From Melioribacteraceae bacterium 4301-Me (GTDB taxonomy: Bacteria; Bacteroidota; Ignavibacteria; Ignavibacteriales; Melioribacteraceae): 64,000 nt of DNA. Position numbers and translations under genes: made by a program. The stretch covers positions 186,001 to 250,000 of the forward strand of contig JBGORM010000005.1 of assembly GCA_041538185.1 (NCBI GenBank), in the 5' to 3' direction. The notes under the pieces are model-generated. The model did no database searches. It saw only the letters and a list, made by a program, of their open reading frames with translations, and was not told the DNA's origin. Numbering within the stretch: the stretch's first letter is position 1; each line of letters begins with the position of its first letter. Below, piece by piece: positions 20,401 to 27,133 of the stretch.

Positions 20401-21265
20401 CGTACCTAATCACAGTGAGCTAAATGTAGGCACAACTGATTTTACCATAGACACTTGGGTACGTACAACGGATTCTTTAGGTGTGGTATTGCTGCTCGAC
20501 AAGCGTAGTGGTCCTACACCTCTTGGTTATTCGCTGTTTTTATCCAATGGCCGCCTAGGAGTCCAGATGGCAAATGGTATAGGGAGTGCTGTTTGCGCTC
20601 CGTCCCCTACAGTTGGAGTAGCATGTGTGAACTATGTAGCACCTGTTGGCGTAAATGTTGCCGATGGACAGTGGCATCTTGTAGCAGCAGTAGTGAATCG
20701 CGCGGACACAATGAGCGGCGTGCGTCTTTACATAGATGGATTGCTGGTTTTTACTGGCGCTCCTCTGGGCACTACTCCTCCAGCAGCATTTCCCCCTGCC
20801 AATTTGGACAACGCGAGCGACCTCTACCTGGGCGTGCGAACGCCTGGCATGGGCGGGGGTGGATTCTTCCCCGGCGACCTTGATGAAGTGGAGATTATTA
20901 GATACGCTCTTACTCAAGCTGAGATTCAAGCTATCTATAATGCTGGCAGTGCTGGCAAATGTAAGCCTACAACAGGCATTAGGGAAATTAAACAAATACC
21001 CGAGAAATTTGAATTGATGCAAAATTATCCTAATCCATTTAACCCAACTACTATAATTAGATTCTCAGTACCTAAACAGGAATACGTAACGCTGAAAGTT
21101 TTTGATTTACTAGGCAGAGAAATAACTACTCTAGTGAGCGAAGTATTAAACCCTGGAACATACGAGATAAATTTCGACGCAAGAGGACTGGCAAGCGGAA
21201 TCTATTTCTATCGTTTGCAAGCAGGTAATTTTATTAAAACAAACAAACTTATTTTGCTGCGCTAG
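17498..21265 (+). CDS. Secreted LamG/SdrD-B repeat protein with T9SS sorting domain
   Basis: A 1255-residue exported protein. A signal peptide (LLIFLFSVPSKAQ) spans about residues 15-33. A novel N-terminal region and a galactose-binding-like module follow to about 365. Then come an SdrD-B/CNA-B-like repeat with WDKNCNGRVDQGEPG (370-465), a second with FNDLNGNGRKDTNE (470-560), a LamG jelly roll starting AGLVAWWPLDEQSG, a third SdrD-B-like repeat with FDDLNGNGRKDTNE, and a second LamG starting PKLVAWWPLDETSG. The C-terminus is a type A T9SS domain (MQNYPNPFNPTTIIRFSVP to the final LLR). A GAGAGGG site precedes the ATG. The first LamG (19200-19900) is visibly more GC-rich than its surroundings. 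Probable surface adhesin or carbohydrate-binding protein. Confidence 0.88.
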   Translation: MRDIIDYIQPNHLLRVLGLWLLIFLFSVPSKAQTCGVSLQTIGPEIDQINQVHRWRLVLTNQRTEVSEITIKIPSSKGGMYRVSSTNPNIVPTIRQEIEDPPYIWAEFRYQDTTTGGFRNFPAGQIELGILELAIVEAPGVNPDSIMATVFANSWNSGQPTTVCQFDIRLSGFPIPTDNDPCANLSSSLIISTGWNPTAGTTYPIGAYDNNWTVTSDPGIGYNVPRPAWVVDGSNWMFTPPGSPYQWIAPQPTATQPINGKYVFERCFCVKGDSGQVIQANINIQIAADDTAAVYLNGNLVGSTTGPLHFNHFTNIFKPVLLQPGKNCLRVDLHNTWGSLSGFVLSGTISTATGAPLYHTDLCCNPTAWIIGQKIWDKNCNGRVDQGEPGQQGWIITATVGNTTVSDTTDLNGWYYLQVPASLSTTCYTVSEIVQSGWSPSQPVAGSQQVCIKAGQTKVVNFLNCQQQFGNICVLKFNDLNGNGRKDTNEVVLSNWTIIVRDSSGNVIDTLITQDKPVCVSVPAPGTYTVSEVLQSGWTPTTPATDTVTVQPGQTVNVIFGNKQRETGCIQPPAGLVAWWPLDEQSGATTVADIIGGNTGTPVSGPVGSFNPPGPNSTAGMVGGAFYFYLDTTYVRVHDNPSLNFGSGDFTIDAWVNPVQVGSSWFQPIVDKAQAVTGGSGAVGYRLYIKNAQLHFALSDGSTIATVSTSPGSINYGTWQLVAAQRVGSALNLFINGALATTTTLPTFGSVSNTADLLLGGITAVGFQAQPIIGEIAIDEVELFNRALTQQEIQAIYNAGSAGKCKPQQLGSLCILKFDDLNGNGRKDTNEVVIPNWTIIVKDTLGNTIDTVITQNQPVCIQVSAPGTYIVSEVLQSGWTPTTQASQTVTVQPGQTVNVVFGNKQECFGCVPPPPKLVAWWPLDETSGTTANDLAGFNNQGTHVNGPIPTPGKVAGALHFDGIDDYVIVPNHSELNVGTTDFTIDTWVRTTDSLGVVLLLDKRSGPTPLGYSLFLSNGRLGVQMANGIGSAVCAPSPTVGVACVNYVAPVGVNVADGQWHLVAAVVNRADTMSGVRLYIDGLLVFTGAPLGTTPPAAFPPANLDNASDLYLGVRTPGMGGGGFFPGDLDEVEIIRYALTQAEIQAIYNAGSAGKCKPTTGIREIKQIPEKFELMQNYPNPFNPTTIIRFSVPKQEYVTLKVFDLLGREITTLVSEVLNPGTYEINFDARGLASGIYFYRLQAGNFIKTNKLILLR

Positions 21266-21285
21266 ATAATTTTGACGTCGCTATT

Positions 21286-21326
21286 GGGATTGAGATTATG
21301 TAAATATTTTACATAGTCTCTATCCC
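21286..21326 (+). terminator. Intrinsic terminator after the LamG gene
   Basis: A 19-bp stem with two mismatches: GGGATTGAGATTATGTAAA pairs with TTTACATAGTCTCTATCCC across a TAT loop, followed by TTTAGAATAAATTTT. It begins 20 bases after the stop at 21265. Confidence 0.75.
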
Positions 21327-22604
21327 TTTAGAATAAATTTTCTCTTTATAGTTATGCTACATCTGTCCAAAACGCTGAATAAAAAAGACCCCCTTCCTAT
21401 AGATTAAGTCCGTAGGAAGTATCTTTGAGTTGTCAAAAAATCAAGGACGGGCAGGTTTGGACAGCATTAATTACTTTACTTCTGTTGCGTTATCTACGAG
21501 AATGCACCACTTCGTAGTCTGTACTACTATTATTTCAATTCTATCTTCGAAGCTTCTTTCAGTTTGTATTCTAAAACTTTGCTTAAACTCCTTTGACTTG
21601 TAAAATCCTCTCTCTTGCTTACTGTGCTATTCGCAATTAGCATATTAGTATTTTGTTCTTTTTTTAAACTACCACTTAAATTCCTTGTGCTCTTCGATTT
21701 TGAATGACATTTCTGTTTAAGACTTAACTAGCCTACTTTTCGAGCGCTCTACTAAGGAGCGGTTTCTAATGATTTACTTTAATTATAAGCCTATCTATTC
21801 CGTATCCTTAATTTAACTTTTTTCTGTTATGTTTGATACAGAGTTTTTTGACCAACAAATTTCTTACGTCGTCTCATTAATTATAAAGAAGCATGATTGA
21901 TAGGGAGAACTCAACTCTGTATCATTTGATTCATCTATTCTCACCAATGTAAAGGCAAGGTCCTTTTGCCTCCACATGTCATTAACTAAACAAATAAAGC
22001 CGTTATTATGACCGCGCTGTTAGCTGGGTTGCATGACTGTATAATATGTTTTAGCAGAAACTAATTCAATCGTCTTGATGAAAAATGCAAGGGCTTTCTT
22101 GTAATAACAGTAATTTCTTATTCAATTATTAAATTTCCTTAGCGCACTAAAGCATCAATCCAAAGTTCTGCAATTCACATCATCGGTGTAGACAGGCTAG
22201 CCTGTTACGTAAATACTTATATCGTGTGCGGATATTCTGATCTATGTAATCTGAGTTATTGTATTCTTCAATAAGATTTTTACTTTTCAACCGCTTCCAA
22301 AAAATCTCGGAAACCTATACAGTAATTTTTCAGAAATTTCAATTTATTTTCTACCACTTGATTACTAATATAATCGATATTAGTTATAGCTTATCGGCCA
22401 AATTTTTTAATGAAAATTTGACCTTAAAATCTCTGAGAACCCCTAAGTTTCTGCTGTTAGTATAGAGTAATAAATAGAAGAAATTTTTACCCTTGAAATA
22501 AAATATCAACTTTTTTATAAATTAATCGATTATTAAAGTAGACCTTGTTTACAGAAATTTATGAGTAACGAAAAGTAATATAAATCACATCAGTGGGTGG
22601 CAAT
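21327..22604. other. About 1.3 kb apparently non-coding region
   Basis: No convincing gene on either strand. Visible structure: CTTCCTA and TAGGAAG near 21393-21420 (7-base inverted repeat); TGATACAGAGTT at 21834-21845 with its exact complement AACTCTGTATCA at 21913-21924; and a perfect 14-base palindrome ACAGGCTAGCCTGT at 22192-22205, which resembles the palindromic units at 30394-30425. The region could hold a structured RNA or a decayed element; nothing identifies one. Confidence 0.5.
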
Positions 22605-23324
22605 ATGGAAAACTTAACAATGGAAGTTTTCTTATCGTCAGCAGAAGATTCAGAACTGTCAGAATATAAAGTTCTTGCGGCTCTCAAAAATAGTTTAGAA
22701 CAGCTTTATAAGTACAAATTATATCCGACGTTCGGACAATTAATAGAGCTAAGCAACGAACTAAATAATTTATTAAACCAAAGAGAAAATTATAAAGGAC
22801 TATTATCTAAAAAAATTGTTGGAATTGACTTAGAGAACAAAACATTAATTTATGAATACAACATTGAAAATATTAATGAGGAGAAACTTTCAAAAATTTT
22901 TGATTTTATAGAATGGGCATTGCCAAAAATAAAGGAAGTAATTGAGGAGGGCACGGCTATATATGATTTTGTCGACTCAAATATTGATATAAAAGAAATT
23001 GGGATTTTACCTCTTTACAAAGACGAGGGTTACTTTTTTATTCCGTCTCCTTCAGAAAAAATTACATACATCTATAGGTTTTTGCTTTCAAATATTGTTA
23101 CTTCAGAAGCACCGTTTAAGACATTAAAGACTCATTTCTTAGAGACAATTGATGAAAGTACAACAGTAATTCCACCAGAAAGTATTAAACTTGATCTTAT
23201 TAAAAAATATCCTGAACTGCCAAATCCTGCAACTTATAATCTGCATAGTGATCTTGACTTCCCATTTACTGAAACAATTCTGCCGGTAGCAAAAAGAAAA
23301 TTAATGAGATATTTGGCAGCCTGA
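22605..23324 (+). CDS. Hypothetical protein
   Basis: A 239-residue soluble protein; I prefer ATG 22605, since GGGTGG lies just upstream, over the in-frame GTG at 22593. It has no signal peptide or membrane segment. Features: an N-terminal helical segment (SEYKVLAALKNSLEQLYKY), an LYPTFGQLIELSNELNNLL segment, a central beta/helix part ending IEWALPKIKEVIEEG, and a C-terminal PFTETILPVAKRKLMRYLA. I do not recognise a family. It stands alone between a long non-coding region and a regulator gene. Confidence 0.75.
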   Translation: MENLTMEVFLSSAEDSELSEYKVLAALKNSLEQLYKYKLYPTFGQLIELSNELNNLLNQRENYKGLLSKKIVGIDLENKTLIYEYNIENINEEKLSKIFDFIEWALPKIKEVIEEGTAIYDFVDSNIDIKEIGILPLYKDEGYFFIPSPSEKITYIYRFLLSNIVTSEAPFKTLKTHFLETIDESTTVIPPESIKLDLIKKYPELPNPATYNLHSDLDFPFTETILPVAKRKLMRYLAA

Positions 23325-23510
23325 TAAAAAAACATTTAACTATCCTGGTTTAACTCTGTAACGACGGGGAAACTAAAGATTGATATTATGTGCAACATTT
23401 AGATTCATTCAAATAGACTGCATTTTATGAAATTATTATTTGTCCCTACAAATTTTATTAATAAATTTGCATTTGAAAATTTGTGACAGCATACCCAAAA
23501 TATTTATAAA

Positions 23511-23942
23511 ATGACAGTTATTTTTTCTAAAAAATGTGAGCTTGCAATACAAGCAGTACTTTTTCTATCAGTAAAAAAAGATAAAATAATTTATAGAGCC
23601 GAGGAGATTTCAAAAGAGTTAAAAGTTCCAAAGGAGTTTGTATCTAAGGTGCTGCAAATTCTTACTGGAAGTGGAATTGTCGGATCAAAGAAAGGTAAAA
23701 GTGGCGGCTTCTACCTTGCTAAGAGTCCTAATCAAATTCGTTTAATTGACATCGTGAGAATAATTGACGGCACAGAAATTTTTGAAAATTGCGTACTTGG
23801 TTTCCCAGGGTGTTCATCAGAAAAACCATGCCCAATGCATGAAAAGTGGGGTAAATTGAGAGATGAAGCATATAAAATGCTAAGCGAAGAAACATTAGAA
23901 CAATTAAAAGAAAAGACAATAAGAAAAATAATTTCTTTGTAA
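23511..23942 (+). CDS. Rrf2-family transcriptional regulator
   Basis: A 143-residue winged-helix regulator. The N-terminus (MTVIFSKKCELAIQAVLFLS) and recognition helix (VPKEFVSKVLQILTGSGIV), followed by the wing GKSGGFYLAKSPNQIRL, are diagnostic of Rrf2. Three cysteines in CVLGFPGCSSEKPCPMHEKW near residues 94-107 match the spacing of an Fe-S ligand loop as in IscR/NsrR, so it probably senses redox, nitric oxide or cluster status. It is followed by the carbonic-anhydrase-like gene on the same strand 55 bases later, a possible target. Confidence 0.88.
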   Translation: MTVIFSKKCELAIQAVLFLSVKKDKIIYRAEEISKELKVPKEFVSKVLQILTGSGIVGSKKGKSGGFYLAKSPNQIRLIDIVRIIDGTEIFENCVLGFPGCSSEKPCPMHEKWGKLRDEAYKMLSEETLEQLKEKTIRKIISL

Positions 23943-23997
23943 TCCCCCTTAAGTCTTATTTTCATTTTTCTAAATAAAAATAGAAAGTTGAATTACA

Positions 23998-24450
23998 ATG
24001 AACGACCACAGTAAGACTTATCAATCACCATCCCAAGCGGTTAAAATTGAAGCACTTTTGTTGACCTGCATGGATTTCAGGTTAATTGAACATAAAAATA
24101 AATACATGGAAATGCGCGGCTTAACTGGCGATTTCGACCAAATTATTTTAGCTGGTGCCTCTTTGGGTGCGATTAATGAAAAATATACCTCGTGGAACGA
24201 AACATTTTGGCAGCATCTTCAACTTGCAATTGAACTACATAATATTAGAAAAGTTATTCTTATGGATCATAGAGATTGCGGCGCATACAGAATTATCCTA
24301 AAAAAAGATTTTTATAAAAACAGAAAAGAGGAAACCGAAATTCACTCTGAATATTTAAATAAATTAGCTAAGCTGATTAAAGAAAAATATCCACACTTAG
24401 AAATTGAAATGCTCTTGATGGACCTTGATGGAAAGGTTGAAACTTTTTAG
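23998..24450 (+). CDS. Carbonic-anhydrase-like protein (beta-class motif)
   Basis: A 150-residue protein with the beta-carbonic anhydrase zinc site: C24, D26 and R28 in LLTCMDFRLIEH and H91 with C94 in MDHRDCGAY. The intervening FDQIILAGASLG matches the family strand. It is shorter than typical beta-class enzymes (about 200 residues) and lacks the C-terminal part, so catalytic activity on CO2/bicarbonate is plausible but unproven. The ATP-grasp gene begins six bases after its stop, indicating co-translation. ATG at 23998 follows AAGTTGAATTACA without a clear ribosome site. Confidence 0.75.
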   Translation: MNDHSKTYQSPSQAVKIEALLLTCMDFRLIEHKNKYMEMRGLTGDFDQIILAGASLGAINEKYTSWNETFWQHLQLAIELHNIRKVILMDHRDCGAYRIILKKDFYKNRKEETEIHSEYLNKLAKLIKEKYPHLEIEMLLMDLDGKVETF

Positions 24451-24455
24451 CCTTT

Positions 24456-25325
24456 ATGAGAACGTGTGCATTTTTAACGATGGAAAACCTTAAAGAGCTT
24501 GGTTTTGTAAGCGACGATGAGATTGTTTATCCTTATTTTGAGGAATTGGGATGGAAAGTTGAACCTGTTGCTTGGCAAAAACCTAATGCTGATTGGAATA
24601 AGTATGATGTTGTTCTTATTAGAACTACATGGGATTATCAAAACCATCCGGGAAAATTTTTATCAGTGCTGGAAAGAATAACAAAATCGACCCACTTAGA
24701 AAATCCCCTTGAAGTCGTTCGCTGGAATTTGAATAAAAATTATTTGTTAAAACTCCAGAGAAAAGGGATTGATATTCCACCCACGATTAAATTCCATCTT
24801 TTGGATTATGAAAAGGTAATTAACCTGTTTGATAAACTTCAATCCGATGAGATAATCATTAAGCCAATCATTAGTGCTAATGCAGATAGAACGTATAAAC
24901 TTCATCGCGATACTTTCCAAAATACCATAACAGAAGTTTTAGATACAATTAACAAACAAGAGTATCTTGCACAGCCGTTTAGAAAAAATGTTGTTGAAGA
25001 AGGCGAATACTCAGTTTTCTTTTTCAATAATAAATTTAGTCATGCAATTCTCAAAACACCTAAAGCAGGCGATTTTAGAGTGCAGGAAGAACATGGTGGC
25101 GTCGTTAGATCAGTTTCACCATTTAGCAGTTTAATTGAAACTGCAGAAAAAATATTAAAGGTACTCAAGCGTAAACTTCTTTATGCAAGAGTTGACCTAA
25201 TTAGAAATGAGCAGAATAAATTTGAGCTTATAGAATTAGAATTAATTGAGCCATCACTTTACTTAAGAACCAACCCCGAGGCACCTGTTAACTTTGCAAA
25301 AGCATTTAATGAGTGGTTCAAATAA
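24456..25325 (+). CDS. ATP-grasp superfamily ligase
   Basis: A 289-residue protein with an ATP-grasp fold: the N-terminal domain includes YDVVLIRTTWDYQNHPGKF, the central DEIIIKPIISANADRTY supplies the ATP-binding lysine strand, and YARVDLIRNEQNKFELIELELIEPSLYL supplies the Mg-binding R-D and E-x-E residues. Overall it resembles the RimK/DcsG-like subgroup that forms amide or similar bonds using ATP. Substrate unknown. It is coupled to the carbonic-anhydrase-like gene, which raises the possibility of a bicarbonate-using reaction; that is speculation. Confidence 0.78.
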   Translation: MRTCAFLTMENLKELGFVSDDEIVYPYFEELGWKVEPVAWQKPNADWNKYDVVLIRTTWDYQNHPGKFLSVLERITKSTHLENPLEVVRWNLNKNYLLKLQRKGIDIPPTIKFHLLDYEKVINLFDKLQSDEIIIKPIISANADRTYKLHRDTFQNTITEVLDTINKQEYLAQPFRKNVVEEGEYSVFFFNNKFSHAILKTPKAGDFRVQEEHGGVVRSVSPFSSLIETAEKILKVLKRKLLYARVDLIRNEQNKFELIELELIEPSLYLRTNPEAPVNFAKAFNEWFK

Positions 25326-25678
25326 ACGTGTTGCAGTCTTAAATAAAACCTGTCAAAGATTCTGGTAAAAAATTTTAGTAAATATCTTATTGTACAGTTG
25401 ACAATTGAGATGAAATTTATCCATGTAACTTACCATGAACAATTAGACAAGAATAATTTTAGTGTAATAGTTTTTAGCCCGTTCATACATTTTAAAAAGT
25501 TAAATATATATGCATTTATTAATTTCGTTGGGGTACTAACAGAGCGCAGATTCATCTGATTAAATCTGAGTTATATTATTAACCACTAAGGAACACTAAG
25601 TATTCACCTTTGTGTTCCTTTGTGAATACCTTTGTGGTTCTTTGTGGTTAAATTTTTTTAGCTATATCCTTTAAATAA
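25326..25678. repeat. Intergenic gap with AACCAC/GTGGTT inverted repeat
   Basis: No gene. At about 25578-25652 AACCACTAAGGAACACTAAG and its approximate complements (CTTTGTGTTCC, TTTGTGGTT twice) form an imperfect hairpin between the convergent ATP-grasp and cupredoxin genes. It is a low-complexity motif of a kind I also see near 33810-33850 (CTCTGTGG, CTCCGTGT). It may act as a bidirectional terminator. Confidence 0.5.
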
Positions 25679-26056
25679 CTATTTCACAATCAGCTTCCCT
25701 TTAACCATTCCCATATCACATTGAAAAATGTATTCACCGGGTTTATCAATTTTTAATTCAACTGGGATAGTCTTAAAAGGTGTTAATGTTGCTCGCGTAT
25801 TGAAATCGGAAAACACAACTTCTTCGGTACAGCTGGCGGTTTCTTCCCTAATGAAATTTAGTCTGATTGGTTTACCGGCTTCAAAAATTAAAACATCGGG
25901 AGTATAACCGCCTTTTACATTTATTACTGCCTCCTGAATACCTGATTCACATGTCTCAACTTTAACTGCCTTTTTCTCGGAGAACCAGAAATACCAGGCT
26001 ACAAGTGCAGAAAGCCCCAAACCTCCGAAAAGTACAATTATCTGGTCGATAGTCAT
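25679..26056 (-). CDS. Membrane-anchored cupredoxin-domain protein
   Basis: A 125-residue protein from the ATG at 26056, chosen because AGGAG sits nine bases upstream; an upstream in-frame start would add eleven residues. One N-terminal transmembrane helix (IIVLFGGLGLSALVAWYFWF) is followed by a periplasmic cupredoxin fold: GGYTPDVLIFEAGKPIRLNF, then an ETASCTEEVVFSDF segment, and CDMGMVKGKLIV at the end. The Cys and the CxMGM-like end are plausible copper ligands. It is the last gene of the copper-efflux cluster, 56 bases after the metal-binding protein gene. Confidence 0.82.
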   Translation of the reverse strand: MTIDQIIVLFGGLGLSALVAWYFWFSEKKAVKVETCESGIQEAVINVKGGYTPDVLIFEAGKPIRLNFIREETASCTEEVVFSDFNTRATLTPFKTIPVELKIDKPGEYIFQCDMGMVKGKLIVK

Positions 26057-26112
26057 TTTATTTTCTCCTATGAATAATACTGACAGCATTCATCTATATA
26101 AAGTAGAGCAGA

Positions 26113-26568
26113 TTATTTCTGCTCTACGCCATTTTTAACCTTAAAATTATGTTTGAGTAAATTTTCTTTTGCTTGCTGAAGAGTTACCTCTTTTAGATTC
26201 ATTCCGCATAACGGGCATTCACCGGGTTTATCAGAAATTACATTAAAATCCATTTGGTCTTGAAAAACTTTTCCGTCTTTATTTTCATCAATTGCATTCA
26301 AATCGATTTCACCTTCTCTTATCCAAGGGGATTTTTTCCCCTTAGTCATTTTATGTTCTTCATTTATCATTTGATGAGTTGAGTCTTTCATCATTTTCAT
26401 ATTGTGCATTTGATGCTGGCTTGATGAATCGTGCATCATTTGATGATCGTGCTTCATTGCCTTGTGCATCGTTTTGGTAGTATCTTTCTTCACTTGTGCT
26501 AATAAAGCAGCATTAGTAAGAAGTAGAATTGCTATTAACAAATTCATAGAGATTTTTATTGCTTTCAT
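26113..26568 (-). CDS. Periplasmic His/Met-rich metal-binding protein with CPxCGM domain
   Basis: A 151-residue exported protein: signal peptide MKAIKISMNLLIAILLLTNA, a His/Met-rich stretch (MKHDHQMMHDSSSQHQMHN) suited to Cu(I)/Ag(I), then a C-terminal domain with an EF-hand-like AIDENKDGKVFQD loop and the heavy-metal-binding motif SDKPGECPLCGMNLKE. The C-terminal domain is closely similar to the end of CusB at 30546-32240 (NKDGKLYQD and CPICGMTLKE), so the two arose by domain duplication. Probable periplasmic metal chaperone or buffer for the efflux pump. About 190 bases separate it from the PII-like gene, room for its own promoter. Confidence 0.82.
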   Translation of the reverse strand: MKAIKISMNLLIAILLLTNAALLAQVKKDTTKTMHKAMKHDHQMMHDSSSQHQMHNMKMMKDSTHQMINEEHKMTKGKKSPWIREGEIDLNAIDENKDGKVFQDQMDFNVISDKPGECPLCGMNLKEVTLQQAKENLLKHNFKVKNGVEQK

Positions 26569-26759
26569 TCTTTGCTCCTTTTTTATTTAATGAACTTTTT
26601 TTAATTGAGATTTATTACTTATCAGCATTTCGTAAGTTGATTTTGTAATTCTTGCTTTTATTCGTCTTTTATGTTTGGTTACATAATAACAGTAATACTC
26701 TATTTCATCAGAGGTTTTATTTTTCATAAAGTACATAGAAATAGATTTGAAAATCATAT

Positions 26760-26969
26760 CTAAACTGCACCAGTTTCTTTTGTGTTTATCTTTATTGATT
26801 CTTCAATAGGTGAAATGAAAATTATACCATCGTCGGAATTGCCGGTGTAATCATATTTTGCAATTATCTCTACCGATTTATCCATATCTTGATCATTACA
26901 TATAATTTCATTATTCCACGTTATCGAATCAGCATTTTCTCTTCTTATGTATGCTTTTATTTCTTTCAT
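26760..26969 (-). CDS. Miniature PII-like protein (PII-NG type) without T-loop region
   Basis: Only 69 residues. The N-terminus MKEIKAYIRRENADSI and the C-terminus TGNSDDGIIFISPIEESIKI, ending KETGAV, match the two ends of PII signalling proteins, but the central ~40 residues that hold the T-loop and nucleotide-site strands are absent. A strong GAGGAGG ribosome site precedes the ATG, so it is probably expressed rather than a remnant. A PII new group (PII-NG) is known to be encoded next to CusA/CzcA-type pumps; this gene sits beside cusA and fits that group. Sensing role is inferred. Confidence 0.72.
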   Translation of the reverse strand: MKEIKAYIRRENADSITWNNEIICNDQDMDKSVEIIAKYDYTGNSDDGIIFISPIEESIKINTKETGAV

Positions 26970-26996
26970 TTTGAGTTCCTCCTCAAACTTGCAAAT

Positions 26997-27092
26997 TTAA
27001 TGGCAAGATTTATTTTTATTAATCATACTTCTTATTTTTATAATTATTAAGAACACTACAATTAAACCAATACCGAATACTATAGCAGTCAT
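26997..27092 (-). CDS. 31-residue single-pass membrane peptide in the cus cluster
   Basis: The frame encodes a hydrophobic helix (MTAIVFGIGLIVVFLIII) followed by a basic tail ending KNKSCH. AAGGA lies seven to eight bases upstream of the ATG, a good ribosome site. It lies between cusA (ends 27134) and the PII-like gene (starts 26969), with short gaps, so it appears to be part of the operon. The C-terminal Cys-His could bind metal. I do not recognise a family; it may be an assembly or regulatory subunit of the pump. Confidence 0.6.
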   Translation of the reverse strand: MTAIVFGIGLIVVFLIIIKIRSMINKNKSCH

Positions 27093-27133
27093 ATAAATTC
27101 CTTTTTTAAGATTCTAATTCTATTCCTTCCCGT

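Noticed and set aside
22259..22465. 68-residue forward frame in the gene-free region
   Set aside because: No ribosome site, no recognisable motif, and a composition expected from AT-rich non-coding DNA.
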